DNA of 64,000 nt from Bordetella genomosp. 7 (GCF_002261265.1 NZ_NEVK01000006.1:310001-374000), one strand, 5' to 3'; positions 1-8,861 are shown, counted from the stretch's first letter. The notes: generated by a model from the letters alone, not told the origin. Numbers and translations: made by a program.

Positions 1-445
1 ATCCCACGACCACGAGCTGGCGCAGCACGGGCAGCGACTGCCCCGGCAGGCCGGTGTCGATGGCAGGCTCCACCTGCCGGAGCAGCTCCAGGAAATCAAT
101 GCCCAGGAACTCATCGGCCGTGATCAACAGGCTGATATCCGCCTGCTTCAGGCAAAAACTCAACTCGCTGCTTTTAAAGCGCGTATTGACCGGCACCGCC
201 ACCGCCCCCAGGCTGGCGCAACCATAGAACACCTGCACCCACAGCGCGCTGTTGCCCAGCAAGATGCCCACGTGGTCGCCACGGCGCACGCCCATGGCAT
301 GCAGTGCTGCGGCAACGCGGCGCGCCTCGCGCGCCATGTCGGCCCAGGTCTGACGCCCGTCGGGCGCCACGAAAGCCTCGGCCTGCCCGCGCTGCAAGGC
401 GGTTTCGGCCAATTGCCCGGGCAAGGTCGTCGGCTCAACCAGCAT
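1..445 (-). CDS. Acyl-CoA ligase (AMP-binding family), N-terminal part, truncated by window edge
   Basis: The start codon (ATG at 445) is inside the window and the gene runs off the left edge, leaving about 148 residues. They match the N-terminal region of adenylate-forming acyl-CoA synthetases: 'TWADMAREARR', 'GDHVGILLGNS', then 'GCASLGAVAVPVNTRF'. The ATP-binding and adenylation motifs lie outside the window, so the acid substrate cannot be read. The start overlaps the end of the enoyl-CoA hydratase gene by 11 bp, so the two are probably translationally coupled. I infer a short acyl-CoA activation and hydration operon. Confidence 0.85.
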   Translation of the reverse strand, partial: MLVEPTTLPGQLAETALQRGQAEAFVAPDGRQTWADMAREARRVAAALHAMGVRRGDHVGILLGNSALWVQVFYGCASLGAVAVPVNTRFKSSELSFCLKQADISLLITADEFLGIDFLELLRQVEPAIDTGLPGQSLPVLRQLVVVG

Positions 446-1211
446 CGGTCACCCCCGCCGATTTTGCGCCAAACCCCGCCAGCGCGCCCTTCCAGTCGGT
501 GCCGCGCAGGTTTTCTTCGATCGCCAGGAGCTCTACCGCCATGGCGCCTTCGCGCGTGGTGGCCAGCCCCTGGTCGACGCTGCGCTTGGTCAGCCGTACC
601 GTCAGCGGCGTGGCGCGCGCGATGTGCGCAGCCATTTCGGCGGCCTGGGCCGCCAGTTCGTCGGGCGGGTATACGTGATTCACCAGCCCGATCTCGCGTG
701 CTTCCCGGGCGTCGAACTTGCGCCCGGTGAACAGCAACTCTTTGGCCATCCGCGCCCCCACTGCCCGGGGCAGCCGTTGCGTCGCGCCTATTGTTCCCCA
801 CCCCACCTCGGGATAGCAGAACCGCGTGCCCTGCGCCGCCAGGATGAAATCGCAGGCGCCGGCGATCTCGCAACCCGAGCCGAACGCCGCGCCATGCACC
901 ACCGCGATGGCCGGCTGGGGCAGGCGTTCTATAGCCGCATAAGCCGCAAAGCCGGCCACGCGTCGCGCCGTCATGTCCTGATCCGTCATGGTGCGCCGTT
1001 CTTTCAGGTCGGCGCCGGCGCAGAACACCGGCCCCGCCCCGCGTATCACGACCACATGCACCTGCTCGTCAGCGGCCAGCGCGGTACACGCGGCTACGAG
1101 TTCCCGGCACATGCGCAGGCTCAATGCGTTGCGGTTCTCGGGGCGGTTAAGCGTCAACGTCGCCACATGCCCGGCGACGTCCAGCGCCACAGTTTCATAG
1201 GCAGCACTCAT
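435..1211 (-). CDS. Enoyl-CoA hydratase/isomerase family protein
   Basis: This is a 258-residue crotonase-fold protein, the usual length for the family. Visible signatures are 'NRPENRNALS' near residue 23, the oxyanion-hole segment 'FCAGADLKER' near 63, and 'AFGSGCEIAGACDF' near 110 followed by 'YPEVGWGTIGATQRLPR', which carries the glutamate often used as general base. The family hydrates or isomerises enoyl-CoA thioesters in the cytoplasm. The downstream acyl-CoA ligase starts inside its last codons, so both belong to one operon. The exact substrate (fatty, aromatic or branched acyl-CoA) is unknown. Confidence 0.9.
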   Translation of the reverse strand: MSAAYETVALDVAGHVATLTLNRPENRNALSLRMCRELVAACTALAADEQVHVVVIRGAGPVFCAGADLKERRTMTDQDMTARRVAGFAAYAAIERLPQPAIAVVHGAAFGSGCEIAGACDFILAAQGTRFCYPEVGWGTIGATQRLPRAVGARMAKELLFTGRKFDAREAREIGLVNHVYPPDELAAQAAEMAAHIARATPLTVRLTKRSVDQGLATTREGAMAVELLAIEENLRGTDWKGALAGFGAKSAGVTDAG

Positions 1212-1429
1212 TCAGGCTCCTGCTGGTTGCGTAAAGGCATGCGGCAACTATACGGCAATTAGTTGATTAAATCCACTATATCCGCGACATGCCGCAACCC
1301 CACCCACACCGGGATTCCGCAACGCGCAAGGCGCTATGCGCGGCGCGGGCACGACGCTATAGTATTCAGGCCCGCAGCCGCCTGCCGGCGGCGCGCGCAG
1401 CCCCGACTGTTTGCACAATGGAGTCATCC

Positions 1430-1819
1430 ATGGCGAATAAAACCTGTGTCCCGACGCTGGCCGCGCTGGCGTGCGCGGCGGCGCTCGCATCTTCGGCGTG
1501 GGCGCACCACGGCTGGTCCTGGGCCGATGCCGAGCCCATCCAACTGCAAGGCACCGTCCAGCAGGTGCAGATCGCGCCGCCCCACCCCTGGCTGGACGTA
1601 AAAGCCGCCGACGGGGTATGGCGAGTGGAACTGGGCAATCCGTCGCAGACCCGCCGAGCCGGATTCGTCGAAGGTTCCGCCAAACCCGGCGACACCGTCT
1701 CCGCCACCGGCAACCGTGCGCAAGACCACAACGAAAAACGCATGAAGGCCGTACAGATCACGGTAGAGGGCAAAACCTACGACATCTACCCCGAACGCAT
1801 CAAATCGTCGGGACAGTAG
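1430..1819 (+). CDS. Exported DUF6152-type protein
   Basis: A 129-residue protein with a clear Sec signal peptide ending at 'SSAWA' (about residue 25) and a mature start 'HHGWSWADAEPIQLQGTV'. That conserved histidine-rich opening followed by a beta-rich OB-like domain is typical of the DUF6152 family as I recall it. I chose the ATG at 1430 because it begins the signal peptide directly; an in-frame ATG at 1418 would add four residues. The stop codon abuts the start of the next gene, so the two are one transcription unit. A periplasmic role is inferred; the function is unknown. Confidence 0.75.
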   Translation: MANKTCVPTLAALACAAALASSAWAHHGWSWADAEPIQLQGTVQQVQIAPPHPWLDVKAADGVWRVELGNPSQTRRAGFVEGSAKPGDTVSATGNRAQDHNEKRMKAVQITVEGKTYDIYPERIKSSGQ

Positions 1820-2284
1820 ATGCTGGAATGGCTGGCCGCCCTGCCGCCTGCCGCAATGCTGCGTCGCTGGGATACCGCCTACCTGCTGGTCAACGCCGCG
1901 CACATTGCGGCCATCGGCCTGCTGTTCGGCAGCATCGCCGCGCTGGACCTGCGCCTGCTGGGGCTCATGCGGCAGATGTCGCAGGCGGATGCGGCGGCGT
2001 CCCTGCCCCGGCTGGCCGCCGCGGGAGCGCTGCTGGCGGTAGCCACCGGCCTGCTGTTGTTCGCCGTGCAGCCGCGACAATATGTGGCCAACCCGGCGTT
2101 TCTCGTCAAGGTGGCAATCGTGGCCGCGGGCATCGCCAACGCCCTCTGGCTGCGACACAGCACCCATTGGGCCAGGCTGCTGGCGGGCGGCCCCGTCACA
2201 TTGCCGGTACGCACCCAGGCTGCCGTATCGCTGGGCCTGTGGCTGGCCGCCATCGTGGCCGGCCGGTGGATAGGTTTCGTCTAG
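1820..2284 (+). CDS. Integral membrane protein, DUF6644-like
   Basis: A 154-residue protein with about four hydrophobic segments: 'LLVNAAHIAAIGLLFGSIAAL', 'AAAGALLAVATGLLLF', a segment around 'VKVAIVAAGIANALWL', and a C-terminal 'AVSLGLWLAAIVAGRWIGF'. An arginine-rich loop ('RLLGLMRQM') follows the first helix. Its ATG starts one base after the stop of the DUF6152-type gene, and I recall such pairs being common in proteobacteria. A membrane partner for the exported neighbour is an inference. No catalytic motif is visible. Confidence 0.75.
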   Translation: MLEWLAALPPAAMLRRWDTAYLLVNAAHIAAIGLLFGSIAALDLRLLGLMRQMSQADAAASLPRLAAAGALLAVATGLLLFAVQPRQYVANPAFLVKVAIVAAGIANALWLRHSTHWARLLAGGPVTLPVRTQAAVSLGLWLAAIVAGRWIGFV

Positions 2285-2296
2285 GGGCCGCCCGCC

Positions 2297-2530
2297 CTAG
2301 CCTTCCTGGTCGATGTAGCCTGCCCAGCCCCGCCCGCCGTAGCGCAGTCGGGGCCTCGCCGGTTCGGCACGAGCCGGCGCCGTGGCTGCCTGCGCGTCGC
2401 TCTGGCCGGCGGCACGCCCGCCCAGGCCGCCCGACCGCCTGGCCTTGAACCGATGGAACATTTCGTAGCTCGGTTCTTCCGCGTCGGGGTCGTGAAGCCC
2501 GAACAGACCGCTCAGGCACGCTGCGCACAT
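2297..2530 (-). CDS. Small hypothetical protein
   Basis: A 77-residue open frame whose codons show the strong G/C third-position bias of real genes in this chromosome. It begins with a cysteine-containing stretch 'CAACLSGLFGL' and ends with an arginine- and glycine-rich tail. The ATG lies six bases after the stop of the MmgE/PrpD remnant, so it may once have been the last gene of that operon. There is no obvious ribosome binding site apart from a weak GCGGG. I do not recognise the family. Confidence 0.45.
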   Translation of the reverse strand: MCAACLSGLFGLHDPDAEEPSYEMFHRFKARRSGGLGGRAAGQSDAQAATAPARAEPARPRLRYGGRGWAGYIDQEG

Positions 2531-2536
2531 CGCCCG

Positions 2537-2941
2537 CTACCAGAGTCGTGCCAGCTCGCCGATGTCGTCCAGCCGCTCCAGCTGGAAAATCATCGAGCCG
2601 ATCTGGCCGGCCGTGTCGGGCCGCACCCGGCTGGCGCAGTGACGAAACTTGGCAAGCAACTGTTCGTCGGTCATGCGCGTTTCGGGGGTGGCGGGCGACC
2701 CCTGCCTGTAATGCCGCTGCGCTTGGAGCACCTGTCCGCGCGCCCGCACTTCGACCTTGCCGATGCGCGCCTGCGGGTCCACGGCCAGGGCCGCTTCGAA
2801 CCCGGTATGCGGCAGCACCGTCACCTTGCGCATGAACGCCAGCAGGGTGTCGTTGCGCATGGTGCCGTCATCGTGCCAGGCCGGGCCGCTGGGCACGCCA
2901 TGCGCCACCATCGACACGGCGTACGGCACGTTCATCGCTGC
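2537..2941 (-). pseudogene. MmgE/PrpD-family protein, C-terminal remnant
   Basis: About 135 codons read on the minus strand as the C-terminal end of a MmgE/PrpD-type protein: 'NVPYAVSMVAHG', then a variable stretch with 'VEVRARGQ', and a closing segment around 'MTDEQLLAKFRHCASRV' ending '...ELARLW'. Family members are about 450 residues (2-methylcitrate dehydratase and iminodisuccinate epimerase among them), so roughly the first 300 residues are missing. Upstream of 2941 the frame passes into unrelated sequence and then into the antisense of a tRNA. The gene has therefore been cut by a deletion or rearrangement. Confidence 0.7.
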
Positions 2942-3058
2942 AATAGTGCCGGCATCGATATCGATATCGTCGGCCCGGCAGGCATGAAAGCCGCCATGCC
3001 CGGCCAGTTCGACAAGTACCGCGAACTGGTGACCCTGGCCGGCATCAAGCCACAGTAA
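2942..3058 (+). pseudogene. Tripartite tricarboxylate (Bug) binding protein, C-terminal remnant
   Basis: On the plus strand the frame ending at 3058 reads '...GPAGMKAAMPGQFDKYR' and closes with 'VTLAGIKPQ', the typical end of the Bug/TctC family of periplasmic solute-binding proteins. Only some 35 codons remain of an expected 320. The remnant meets the MmgE/PrpD remnant head to head near 2941, so one deletion may have removed the 5' ends of both. Compare the complete Bug gene at 21698-22690. Confidence 0.5.
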
Positions 3059-3110
3059 ATGGCCGCATGAAGGCCGCCCGGGCGCGGCCGGCACAAAGTG
3101 GCCGGCACAA

Positions 3111-3142
3111 AGAAAAAGGGCCTCGCAATCGAGACCCTTTTT
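3111..3142 (-). terminator. Terminator downstream of tRNA-Arg
   Basis: An imperfect stem GGGxCTCG / CGAGxCCC with a 4-base loop is flanked by A-rich (plus) and T-rich runs. It sits just past the 3' end of the minus-strand tRNA, so it fits a rho-independent terminator for that transcript. Confidence 0.55.
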
Positions 3143-3146
3143 GAAT

Positions 3147-3223
3147 TGGCGCGCCCGGCAGGATTCGAACCCACGACCCCTTGGTTCGTAGCCAAGTACT
3201 CTATCCAACTGAGCTACGGGCGC
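3147..3223 (-). tRNA. tRNA-Arg (anticodon ACG)
   Basis: On the minus strand the 7-bp acceptor GCGCCCG pairs with CGGGCGC. The D-arm begins TAGCTCAGT, the anticodon stem CTTGG/CCAAG closes the loop CTACGAA with anticodon ACG, and the T-arm contains GGTTCGAATCC. The discriminator G and a CCA tail are encoded. The length is 77 nt including CCA. It reads CGN arginine codons after A34 is converted to inosine. Confidence 0.95.
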
Positions 3224-3301
3224 TGTAAAGACGGCGACTATAACACCCTTTTTGGTTGTTCCGCAAGCTTGGCGTTGACAATTAAGGGCCCGGCCGCGCC
3301 G

Positions 3302-5923
3302 CTAGCGCGGCTCGAACCCCAGGGCTTTCATGGCCCGGCCCAGGGCCTGGGGCCGGTACGCTGCCCAGGGCTCATTACCCACATCCAGGCGTTGGTGCAC
3401 ATTGTCAACCGTCCAGTGGTCGCTGCGGTCCAGGCCTGGCAGCTCGTCCCAGGCCAGCGGCACAGAAATGCCCATGCCGGGCCGCGCGCGCGCCGACCAC
3501 GCGGCCACCGTCGTGGCGCCGAAGCCGTTGCGCAGGTAGTCGGCAAAGATCTTGCCGACGCGGTTCTTGGGGCCGCTCTTGGCCACGAACAACTGGGGCA
3601 CTGTCTTGGCCAGGTGCTGCACCACCGCCTGCGAAAAGTCTTTCACCACGTCCCAGCCGTACTGCTTGCGCAAGGGCACGACCACGTGCAGGCCCTTGCC
3701 GCCGCTGGTCTTCAGCCATGACTCCAGGCCCAGTTCGTCCAGCAGCACCCGCACCAGCTCGGCTGCTTGCCGCACCGAGGCCCACTTCACGCCCTCGCCG
3801 GGGTCCAGGTCAAACAGCATGCGGTCCGGCCTGTCGATGGCCGACTTGACGGCGTTCCAGGTATGGAACTCCACCACATTCATCTGCGCGCTGGACATGA
3901 TGCCCTCGGGCGTCGCCACTTCGGCCAGCGGCGGATGCTTGGGGTAAAGCTCGCGCGGCAGCGCCTTCACGCCCGGCATGGTGTCGAAATCGGGATGCTT
4001 CTGGAAGAACAATTCGCCTTGCACGCCCGAGGGTGCCCGCACGAACGACACGGGCCGGTGGCGCAGGTGGTCCAGCAGCAGCGGCGCCACCAGGCCGTAA
4101 TACCGCGCAAGGTCCAGCTTGGTCAGGCCCGACGTTGTGTCGATGACGCGTTCGGGATGGGTCAGCCTGGACAGGCGCGCGGCGTCTTTGCGGGCGGCGG
4201 GCTTGTCCGCACTGCCGACGGCGGCCCGGCCCTTTCGACCCGCCGCCCCTTCCCCGCGGCGCCCGGTTTCCGACCGCGCAGCGGATTCGACGGCGCGCGC
4301 GGAAACGGGCCGCTCGCGCTCGATGGACTTGGCCGGCTTGTCGGCGCGCAAACCGCGGAAGGTCGCCTGGCGTACGTGGCCAGAGGCGGTCCATTCGGCA
4401 AATGACACCTCGGCGATCAGCTCCGGCTTGACCCAATGCGCGCCGCGCGCCGCCTTGGCGCCGGCCGCAAGCGCGCTCTTGTCCGTCTTCAGTTCATTCA
4501 ACCGCCGCGCCAGCGATTCGAGCCCGCGCGTATCGAAACCCGTGCCCACTTTGCCGGCATAGCGCAGTTCGCCATTCTTGTCGTGCACCGCCAGCAATAG
4601 CGCGCCAAAACCGGCGCGCGAGCCCTGCGGCGACGTATATCCCACTATTACGAACTCCTGCCGCTGCGCGCACTTCAGCTTGACCCAGCTGTCGCTGCGC
4701 CGGGATACATACGCGGCGTCGCGTCGCTTGCCGATAATGCCTTCCAGCCCCATCTTGCAGGCAGACGCCACGAGCTGGCCGGGCGCGGCGTCCAGCGTCT
4801 CGCTGAACCTGACGGCTTCTTTCAAGACGGCGCCGTTCGCCGCAAGCAACTGGCCCAGCCACGCCCGCCGCGCGTGCAGCGGTTCAGCGCGTATGTCGCG
4901 CCCGGCCACATAAGGCATGTCGAACAGGTAGTAGACGATATCCCCCGTACGGTCGCTGTCGAAGGCATTCTGCAGCGCCTGGAAGCTGGGCATGCCATTG
5001 TCGGCCAGCACCACGATCTCGCCGTCCAGCCAGGCCGAAGGCACCTTGATACCGGCCAGGGCACGCGCCAGGTGAGGCAGGCGGGCAGTCCAGTCATGGC
5101 CGTTGCGAGTGTACAGGCGCGCCTGGCCTTCTTCCAGGCGGGCCAGGATACGATAGCCGTCGTACTTGAGTTCATAGACCCAGTCGCCCGCCGCGGGCGG
5201 CCTGTCCACCAGAGTGGCAAGTTGCGGTTTGAGCTCGGCCGGCAGGTCCGCCGGTTTGCCCGGGATGGCGTCATCGCCCTGCCCGCCGTTCGCCGGCGGC
5301 TGCCTGGCCGTGCTGGCCGCGGCCCGCGCGGCAGGCTTGTTGCGGGCACGGCCGGCAGCCTTCCTGGCCGGCTTGCGCAGCGGAACAATGCTGTCGGGCA
5401 TTTCGTCCACCACCGAAAACTCGTCTTCGGCGCGCGCATGCTCGTCGCGGTCTTTGATCAACAACCAGGGCGGCTGCTTTTCGGTTTCCCTGCCCTTCAG
5501 GCGTATCAAGGCCCAGCGCCCCTGCATTTTGTGCCCGTGCAGGTCGAACTTCAGGTGTCCATCACGCCATCCCTTGCGCGGGTCTCCCACCGGCGCCCAT
5601 ACCCCTTCGTCCCAGATGATGACCTTGCCCGCCCCATACTGCCCCTTGGGAATTTCGCCCTCGAACTGGTTGTAGGCAATGGGATGGTCTTCCACCTGCA
5701 CGGCCATGCGCTTGACCGACGGGTCGTAGCTGGGCCCCTTGGGTACGGCCCAACTTTTCATCGCACCGCCCAGTTCCAGTCGGAAATCGTAGTGCAGGCG
5801 GCTCGCCCAGTGCTTCTGGATCACAAAGGCGCGCGACTGCTCGTTGGCCCTGCCGCCTTCGGCGGGCTCCGGCGTCACCTTGAAATCGCGTTTGTCGCGA
5901 TACCGCTTGAGCGTATCGGCCAT
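3302..5923 (-). CDS. ligD: Multifunctional DNA ligase D (NHEJ)
   Basis: An 873-residue protein in the phosphoesterase-ligase-polymerase order known from Pseudomonas LigD. Residues 1-190 hold the 3'-phosphoesterase core with H38, H44 and D46 in 'HWASRLHYDFRLE'. Residues 235-525 hold the ATP-dependent ligase, with nucleotidyl lysine K253 in 'ELKYDGYR' and later motifs 'LEGIIGKR' and 'DSWVKLK'. Residues 585-873 hold the primase-polymerase with the metal-binding 'FDLDPGEG' (D705, D707). Basic linkers separate the domains. It seals double-strand breaks with Ku. It starts 4 bp after the stop of ku, so the two are one operon. Confidence 0.97.
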   Translation of the reverse strand: MADTLKRYRDKRDFKVTPEPAEGGRANEQSRAFVIQKHWASRLHYDFRLELGGAMKSWAVPKGPSYDPSVKRMAVQVEDHPIAYNQFEGEIPKGQYGAGKVIIWDEGVWAPVGDPRKGWRDGHLKFDLHGHKMQGRWALIRLKGRETEKQPPWLLIKDRDEHARAEDEFSVVDEMPDSIVPLRKPARKAAGRARNKPAARAAASTARQPPANGGQGDDAIPGKPADLPAELKPQLATLVDRPPAAGDWVYELKYDGYRILARLEEGQARLYTRNGHDWTARLPHLARALAGIKVPSAWLDGEIVVLADNGMPSFQALQNAFDSDRTGDIVYYLFDMPYVAGRDIRAEPLHARRAWLGQLLAANGAVLKEAVRFSETLDAAPGQLVASACKMGLEGIIGKRRDAAYVSRRSDSWVKLKCAQRQEFVIVGYTSPQGSRAGFGALLLAVHDKNGELRYAGKVGTGFDTRGLESLARRLNELKTDKSALAAGAKAARGAHWVKPELIAEVSFAEWTASGHVRQATFRGLRADKPAKSIERERPVSARAVESAARSETGRRGEGAAGRKGRAAVGSADKPAARKDAARLSRLTHPERVIDTTSGLTKLDLARYYGLVAPLLLDHLRHRPVSFVRAPSGVQGELFFQKHPDFDTMPGVKALPRELYPKHPPLAEVATPEGIMSSAQMNVVEFHTWNAVKSAIDRPDRMLFDLDPGEGVKWASVRQAAELVRVLLDELGLESWLKTSGGKGLHVVVPLRKQYGWDVVKDFSQAVVQHLAKTVPQLFVAKSGPKNRVGKIFADYLRNGFGATTVAAWSARARPGMGISVPLAWDELPGLDRSDHWTVDNVHQRLDVGNEPWAAYRPQALGRAMKALGFEPR

Positions 5924-5926
5924 GGC

Positions 5927-6898
5927 TTACGCCGCCTTGCGGGCGCTGCCCGACTTGCCGGACCGGGCGCCCGATTTCTTGGCCGCGCGCTTGGCGGGCG
6001 CGGATTTCTTCGCCGTCTTGGCGGCGGTCTTGGCGGCGGACTTGGCGGCGGAGTTGGCCGTGGTCTTGGCGGCCTTCTTGCGCGCGCCGCCCGTGGCCTT
6101 TTTTCCGCCCTTCAGGCTGCGTTGCAGCAACTCGGTCAGGTCGATGACATTGTCGGCATAGGCTGGCTTGTCTTCCTGGGGCGTGATCACGGTTTCCGTC
6201 TTCCCCGCGCGGGCCTTGGCCTCTACCAGCTGCATGACGGTCTCGCGGAACTCATCGCGGAACTCTTCAGGGTCCCACGGGCCGGACATATCTTCCACCA
6301 GCATCTTGGCCATCTTCAGTTCGCTCGCGCTGGGCGACATGTTCTTGGCGCCGACCGCCGGCAGGTCCAGCCCCTTCATGGACTTGACCTCTTCGCCCCA
6401 TCGCATCAGGTTCAGCACCAGCGCATCCCCGGAAGGGATGAGCGCGGCCAGGTGCTGCTTGGTCTGTATCACCACCTTCGCAATGCCGATCTTGCCCGTC
6501 TTGGCCAGCGTATCGCGCAATAGCGCATACACCTTGTGGCCGCGGTTGATGGGTTCTACGTAATAAGGACGCTCCAGGTACACAAACGACACGTCGGCCG
6601 CGTCGACAAAACGCTGGATCTCGATGGTCTGGGTGGTGCGCGGGTAGGCTTCTGCAATTTCATCCGGCGACAGCACCACATACTCGCCCTCCTGATAGGC
6701 CACCCCCTTGACGATGTTCTCGCGGTCGATCTCTTTGCCTGTGCGCTTGTTGATGCGCTTGTAGCCCACGGGGTCCATCGTGCGCTTGTCCAGCCAGTCG
6801 AAATCCACGCCCGAATCCGTGGTCGCCGTATGCAGGCCCACCGGTATGTGTACAAGTCCGAACGAAATCGCGCCTTTCCAGATGGTTCTCGTCGCCAT
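5927..6898 (-). CDS. ku: Ku-type DNA end-binding protein (NHEJ)
   Basis: A 323-residue bacterial Ku. It opens with 'MATRTIWKGAISFGLVHIPV', the family's conserved N-terminus, which is why I chose the ATG at 6898 over upstream in-frame starts. It continues through 'VYLERPYYVEPI' and 'WDPEEFRDEFRE'. The last 60 residues are an alanine- and lysine-rich tail ('AAKTAAKTAKKSAPAK') of the kind that contacts DNA in some bacterial Ku proteins. The homodimer threads onto DNA ends and recruits LigD, the next gene 3 bp downstream. The divergent upstream neighbour is a histidine kinase. Confidence 0.97.
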   Translation of the reverse strand: MATRTIWKGAISFGLVHIPVGLHTATTDSGVDFDWLDKRTMDPVGYKRINKRTGKEIDRENIVKGVAYQEGEYVVLSPDEIAEAYPRTTQTIEIQRFVDAADVSFVYLERPYYVEPINRGHKVYALLRDTLAKTGKIGIAKVVIQTKQHLAALIPSGDALVLNLMRWGEEVKSMKGLDLPAVGAKNMSPSASELKMAKMLVEDMSGPWDPEEFRDEFRETVMQLVEAKARAGKTETVITPQEDKPAYADNVIDLTELLQRSLKGGKKATGGARKKAAKTTANSAAKSAAKTAAKTAKKSAPAKRAAKKSGARSGKSGSARKAA

Positions 6899-7215
6899 GA
6901 TGCACCTCGTCAGGTCGCCCCAAAGGGGCTCTTCGGGCGGGCGTCGCTGCAAATTGCGTGCCTGACCCGAGCGCTCGGCCCAAACAAGCGTTTGCCGCCA
7001 GGGGCGAGCGCCTCTATAGTGGGCCCTTGGCCCGTTACCGCGCACTGCCGCGCGCCCTCGCCTTTGAAGTGTTTCGTAATGTCGATGAGCCATGCGCGAA
7101 GGACTCGGCGGCCGTGCGTGGCGAGGCGCCATTTATTTTTTGATTTGTCGCCTAATAATACAAACCTTGTCACTAAAAAGATAAGCAAGTCATTTCACCT
7201 CTTGATATTGCGTCC
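6899..7215. other. Intergenic region between ku and the divergent sensor kinase
   Basis: This stretch of 317 bases holds no convincing gene. The right-hand 90 bases (about 7130-7215) are notably AT-rich for this chromosome and probably contain the promoter of the kinase gene. The left half is GC-rich and should contain the ku-ligD promoter. I see no clear operator palindrome. Confidence 0.5.
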
Positions 7216-8841
7216 ATGCCACCAGAAACGAAATTGAGCACGTCGGGCGCACACCTCAGCAGCTTGACTGAGCTGGACGAGGCCTACCGTTACCAACTCC
7301 TGGTCGAAGCGGTAATGGACTATGCCATTTACCTGCTCGACCCCGATGGCTATGTCAGCAGTTGGAACGCCGGGGCCGAGCGCTTCAAGGGCTACCAGGC
7401 TCACGAAGTCATAGGCAAGCACTTTTCGTGCTTCTACACCGACGAAGACCGCGCCGCCGGCATTCCGGCCCATGCCCTGGCCACGGCGATCCAGGAAGGG
7501 CGCTACGAGTCCGAAGGTTGGCGCGTGCGCAAGGACGGATCGCAATTCTGGACCAGCGTCGTCATCGACCCCATCCGCAACCAGCACGGCAAGCTGCTGG
7601 GCTTTGCCAAAATCACGCGCGACATCACCGACCGCAAAAAATCCGAGCAAGAATTACGGGCGGCGCGCGAGGCGCTGCACCACTCACAGAAGCTCGAGGC
7701 GCTGGGCCTGCTTACCGGCGGCGTCGCCCACGACTTCAACAACCTGCTGATGGTGATACGCGGCTCGGCAGAGTTGCTGCGCCAACCCGGCCTTACCGAG
7801 CGCAAGCGCCAGGGCTATATCGACGCCATCGCTTCCACCGCCGACCGCGCCGCTCATCTGACGCGGCAATTGCTGGCCTATGCGCGCAAGCAGCCGTTGC
7901 GCCCCGTCACGTTCGACGTATGCGGCTGCATCGAAAGCATGAAAGAACTGATACATGCCACCAAAGGCTCGGCAGTCGACATGCACTACAAGCTGTCGTC
8001 CGAGCCCTGCTATGTTCATGCAGACCGCAACCAGCTGGAAACCTGCATCCTCAACATCCTGATCAACGCCCGCGACGCCATGCCCGACGGCGGGTCGGTG
8101 ACCATCCAAGCCCAAGAAGTGCAAGCAGTGCCCCGCACGCGGCACCACGCCGAAGTAAACAGCCTGCACGTGGCCATTGCAATCACCGACACGGGCACGG
8201 GCATTCCGCCGGAACTTGTCGACCGCGTATTCGAGCCGTTCTACACCACCAAAGAACCCGGTCGCGGCACGGGGCTTGGCCTGAGCCAGGTGCTGGGTTT
8301 CGTGATGCAATCGGGCGGCCTGGTCGACCTGCAAAGCGCACCGGGCCAAGGCACGACCTTCACGCTGTACCTGCCCGTGGCCCAACCGCTGGGATACGAA
8401 GATCTGTTGAGCCCGAATTCGGACTCGATGGACGCCCTGCTGCGCCCCACTTACCGCGTATTGCTGGTCGAAGACAACGCCGAAGTCAACGAGATCGTCA
8501 CCAGCCTGCTGCAAGACCTGGGGCAGAAGGTCACCACGGTTGCCAACGGCACCGCGGCGCTGCAAGCCTGCGAAGCGTGCAACGGCGGCTTCGACCTCGT
8601 CATCACCGACATCGTCATGCCGGAAATCAATGGCATCGAGCTGGCACAACGCATCAATACCAAGTGGCCCGGCATACGCATCGTGCTGGCCACGGGATAC
8701 AGCCACATCCTGGCCGAATTCGGCCCCACCGACTTTGAACTATTGCAGAAACCGTATTCGGTCGAAGCGCTGACCAAAGTCGTGGATTCCCTGCGTATTG
8801 CGCGCCAGGCCCGGCAAAAGCCGCCAAAGACGCGCGCCTGA
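7216..8841 (+). CDS. Hybrid PAS sensor histidine kinase with receiver domain
   Basis: A 541-residue soluble kinase with no membrane segment. A PAS domain spans about 25-140. A dimerisation/phosphoacceptor region follows with H172 in 'TGGVAHDFNNLL'. The ATPase domain (about 265-390) carries the N box 'NILINARDAMP', 'DTGTGIPPEL' and 'GRGTGLGLSQV'. A C-terminal receiver (about 412-530) has acidic residues near 420, phosphoacceptor D465 in 'VITDIVMPE' and K512. The AHDFNN-type H box is common in kinases with an attached receiver. No separate response regulator is adjacent, so its output target is unknown. A strong terminator follows. Confidence 0.93.
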   Translation: MPPETKLSTSGAHLSSLTELDEAYRYQLLVEAVMDYAIYLLDPDGYVSSWNAGAERFKGYQAHEVIGKHFSCFYTDEDRAAGIPAHALATAIQEGRYESEGWRVRKDGSQFWTSVVIDPIRNQHGKLLGFAKITRDITDRKKSEQELRAAREALHHSQKLEALGLLTGGVAHDFNNLLMVIRGSAELLRQPGLTERKRQGYIDAIASTADRAAHLTRQLLAYARKQPLRPVTFDVCGCIESMKELIHATKGSAVDMHYKLSSEPCYVHADRNQLETCILNILINARDAMPDGGSVTIQAQEVQAVPRTRHHAEVNSLHVAIAITDTGTGIPPELVDRVFEPFYTTKEPGRGTGLGLSQVLGFVMQSGGLVDLQSAPGQGTTFTLYLPVAQPLGYEDLLSPNSDSMDALLRPTYRVLLVEDNAEVNEIVTSLLQDLGQKVTTVANGTAALQACEACNGGFDLVITDIVMPEINGIELAQRINTKWPGIRIVLATGYSHILAEFGPTDFELLQKPYSVEALTKVVDSLRIARQARQKPPKTRA

Positions 8842-8861
8842 CGCGCGCCCGTACCCTTGGG

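Noticed and set aside
160-873. Long arginine-rich open frames opposite real genes (many across the window)
   Set aside because: They are shadow frames caused by high GC. They lack family motifs, have no ribosome binding sites, and overlap genes with clear homology on the other strand or frame.
6899-7215. Regulatory RNA or riboswitch in the ku/kinase gap
   Set aside because: The AT-rich part has no convincing stem-loop set or conserved riboswitch motif; it is best read as promoter sequence.
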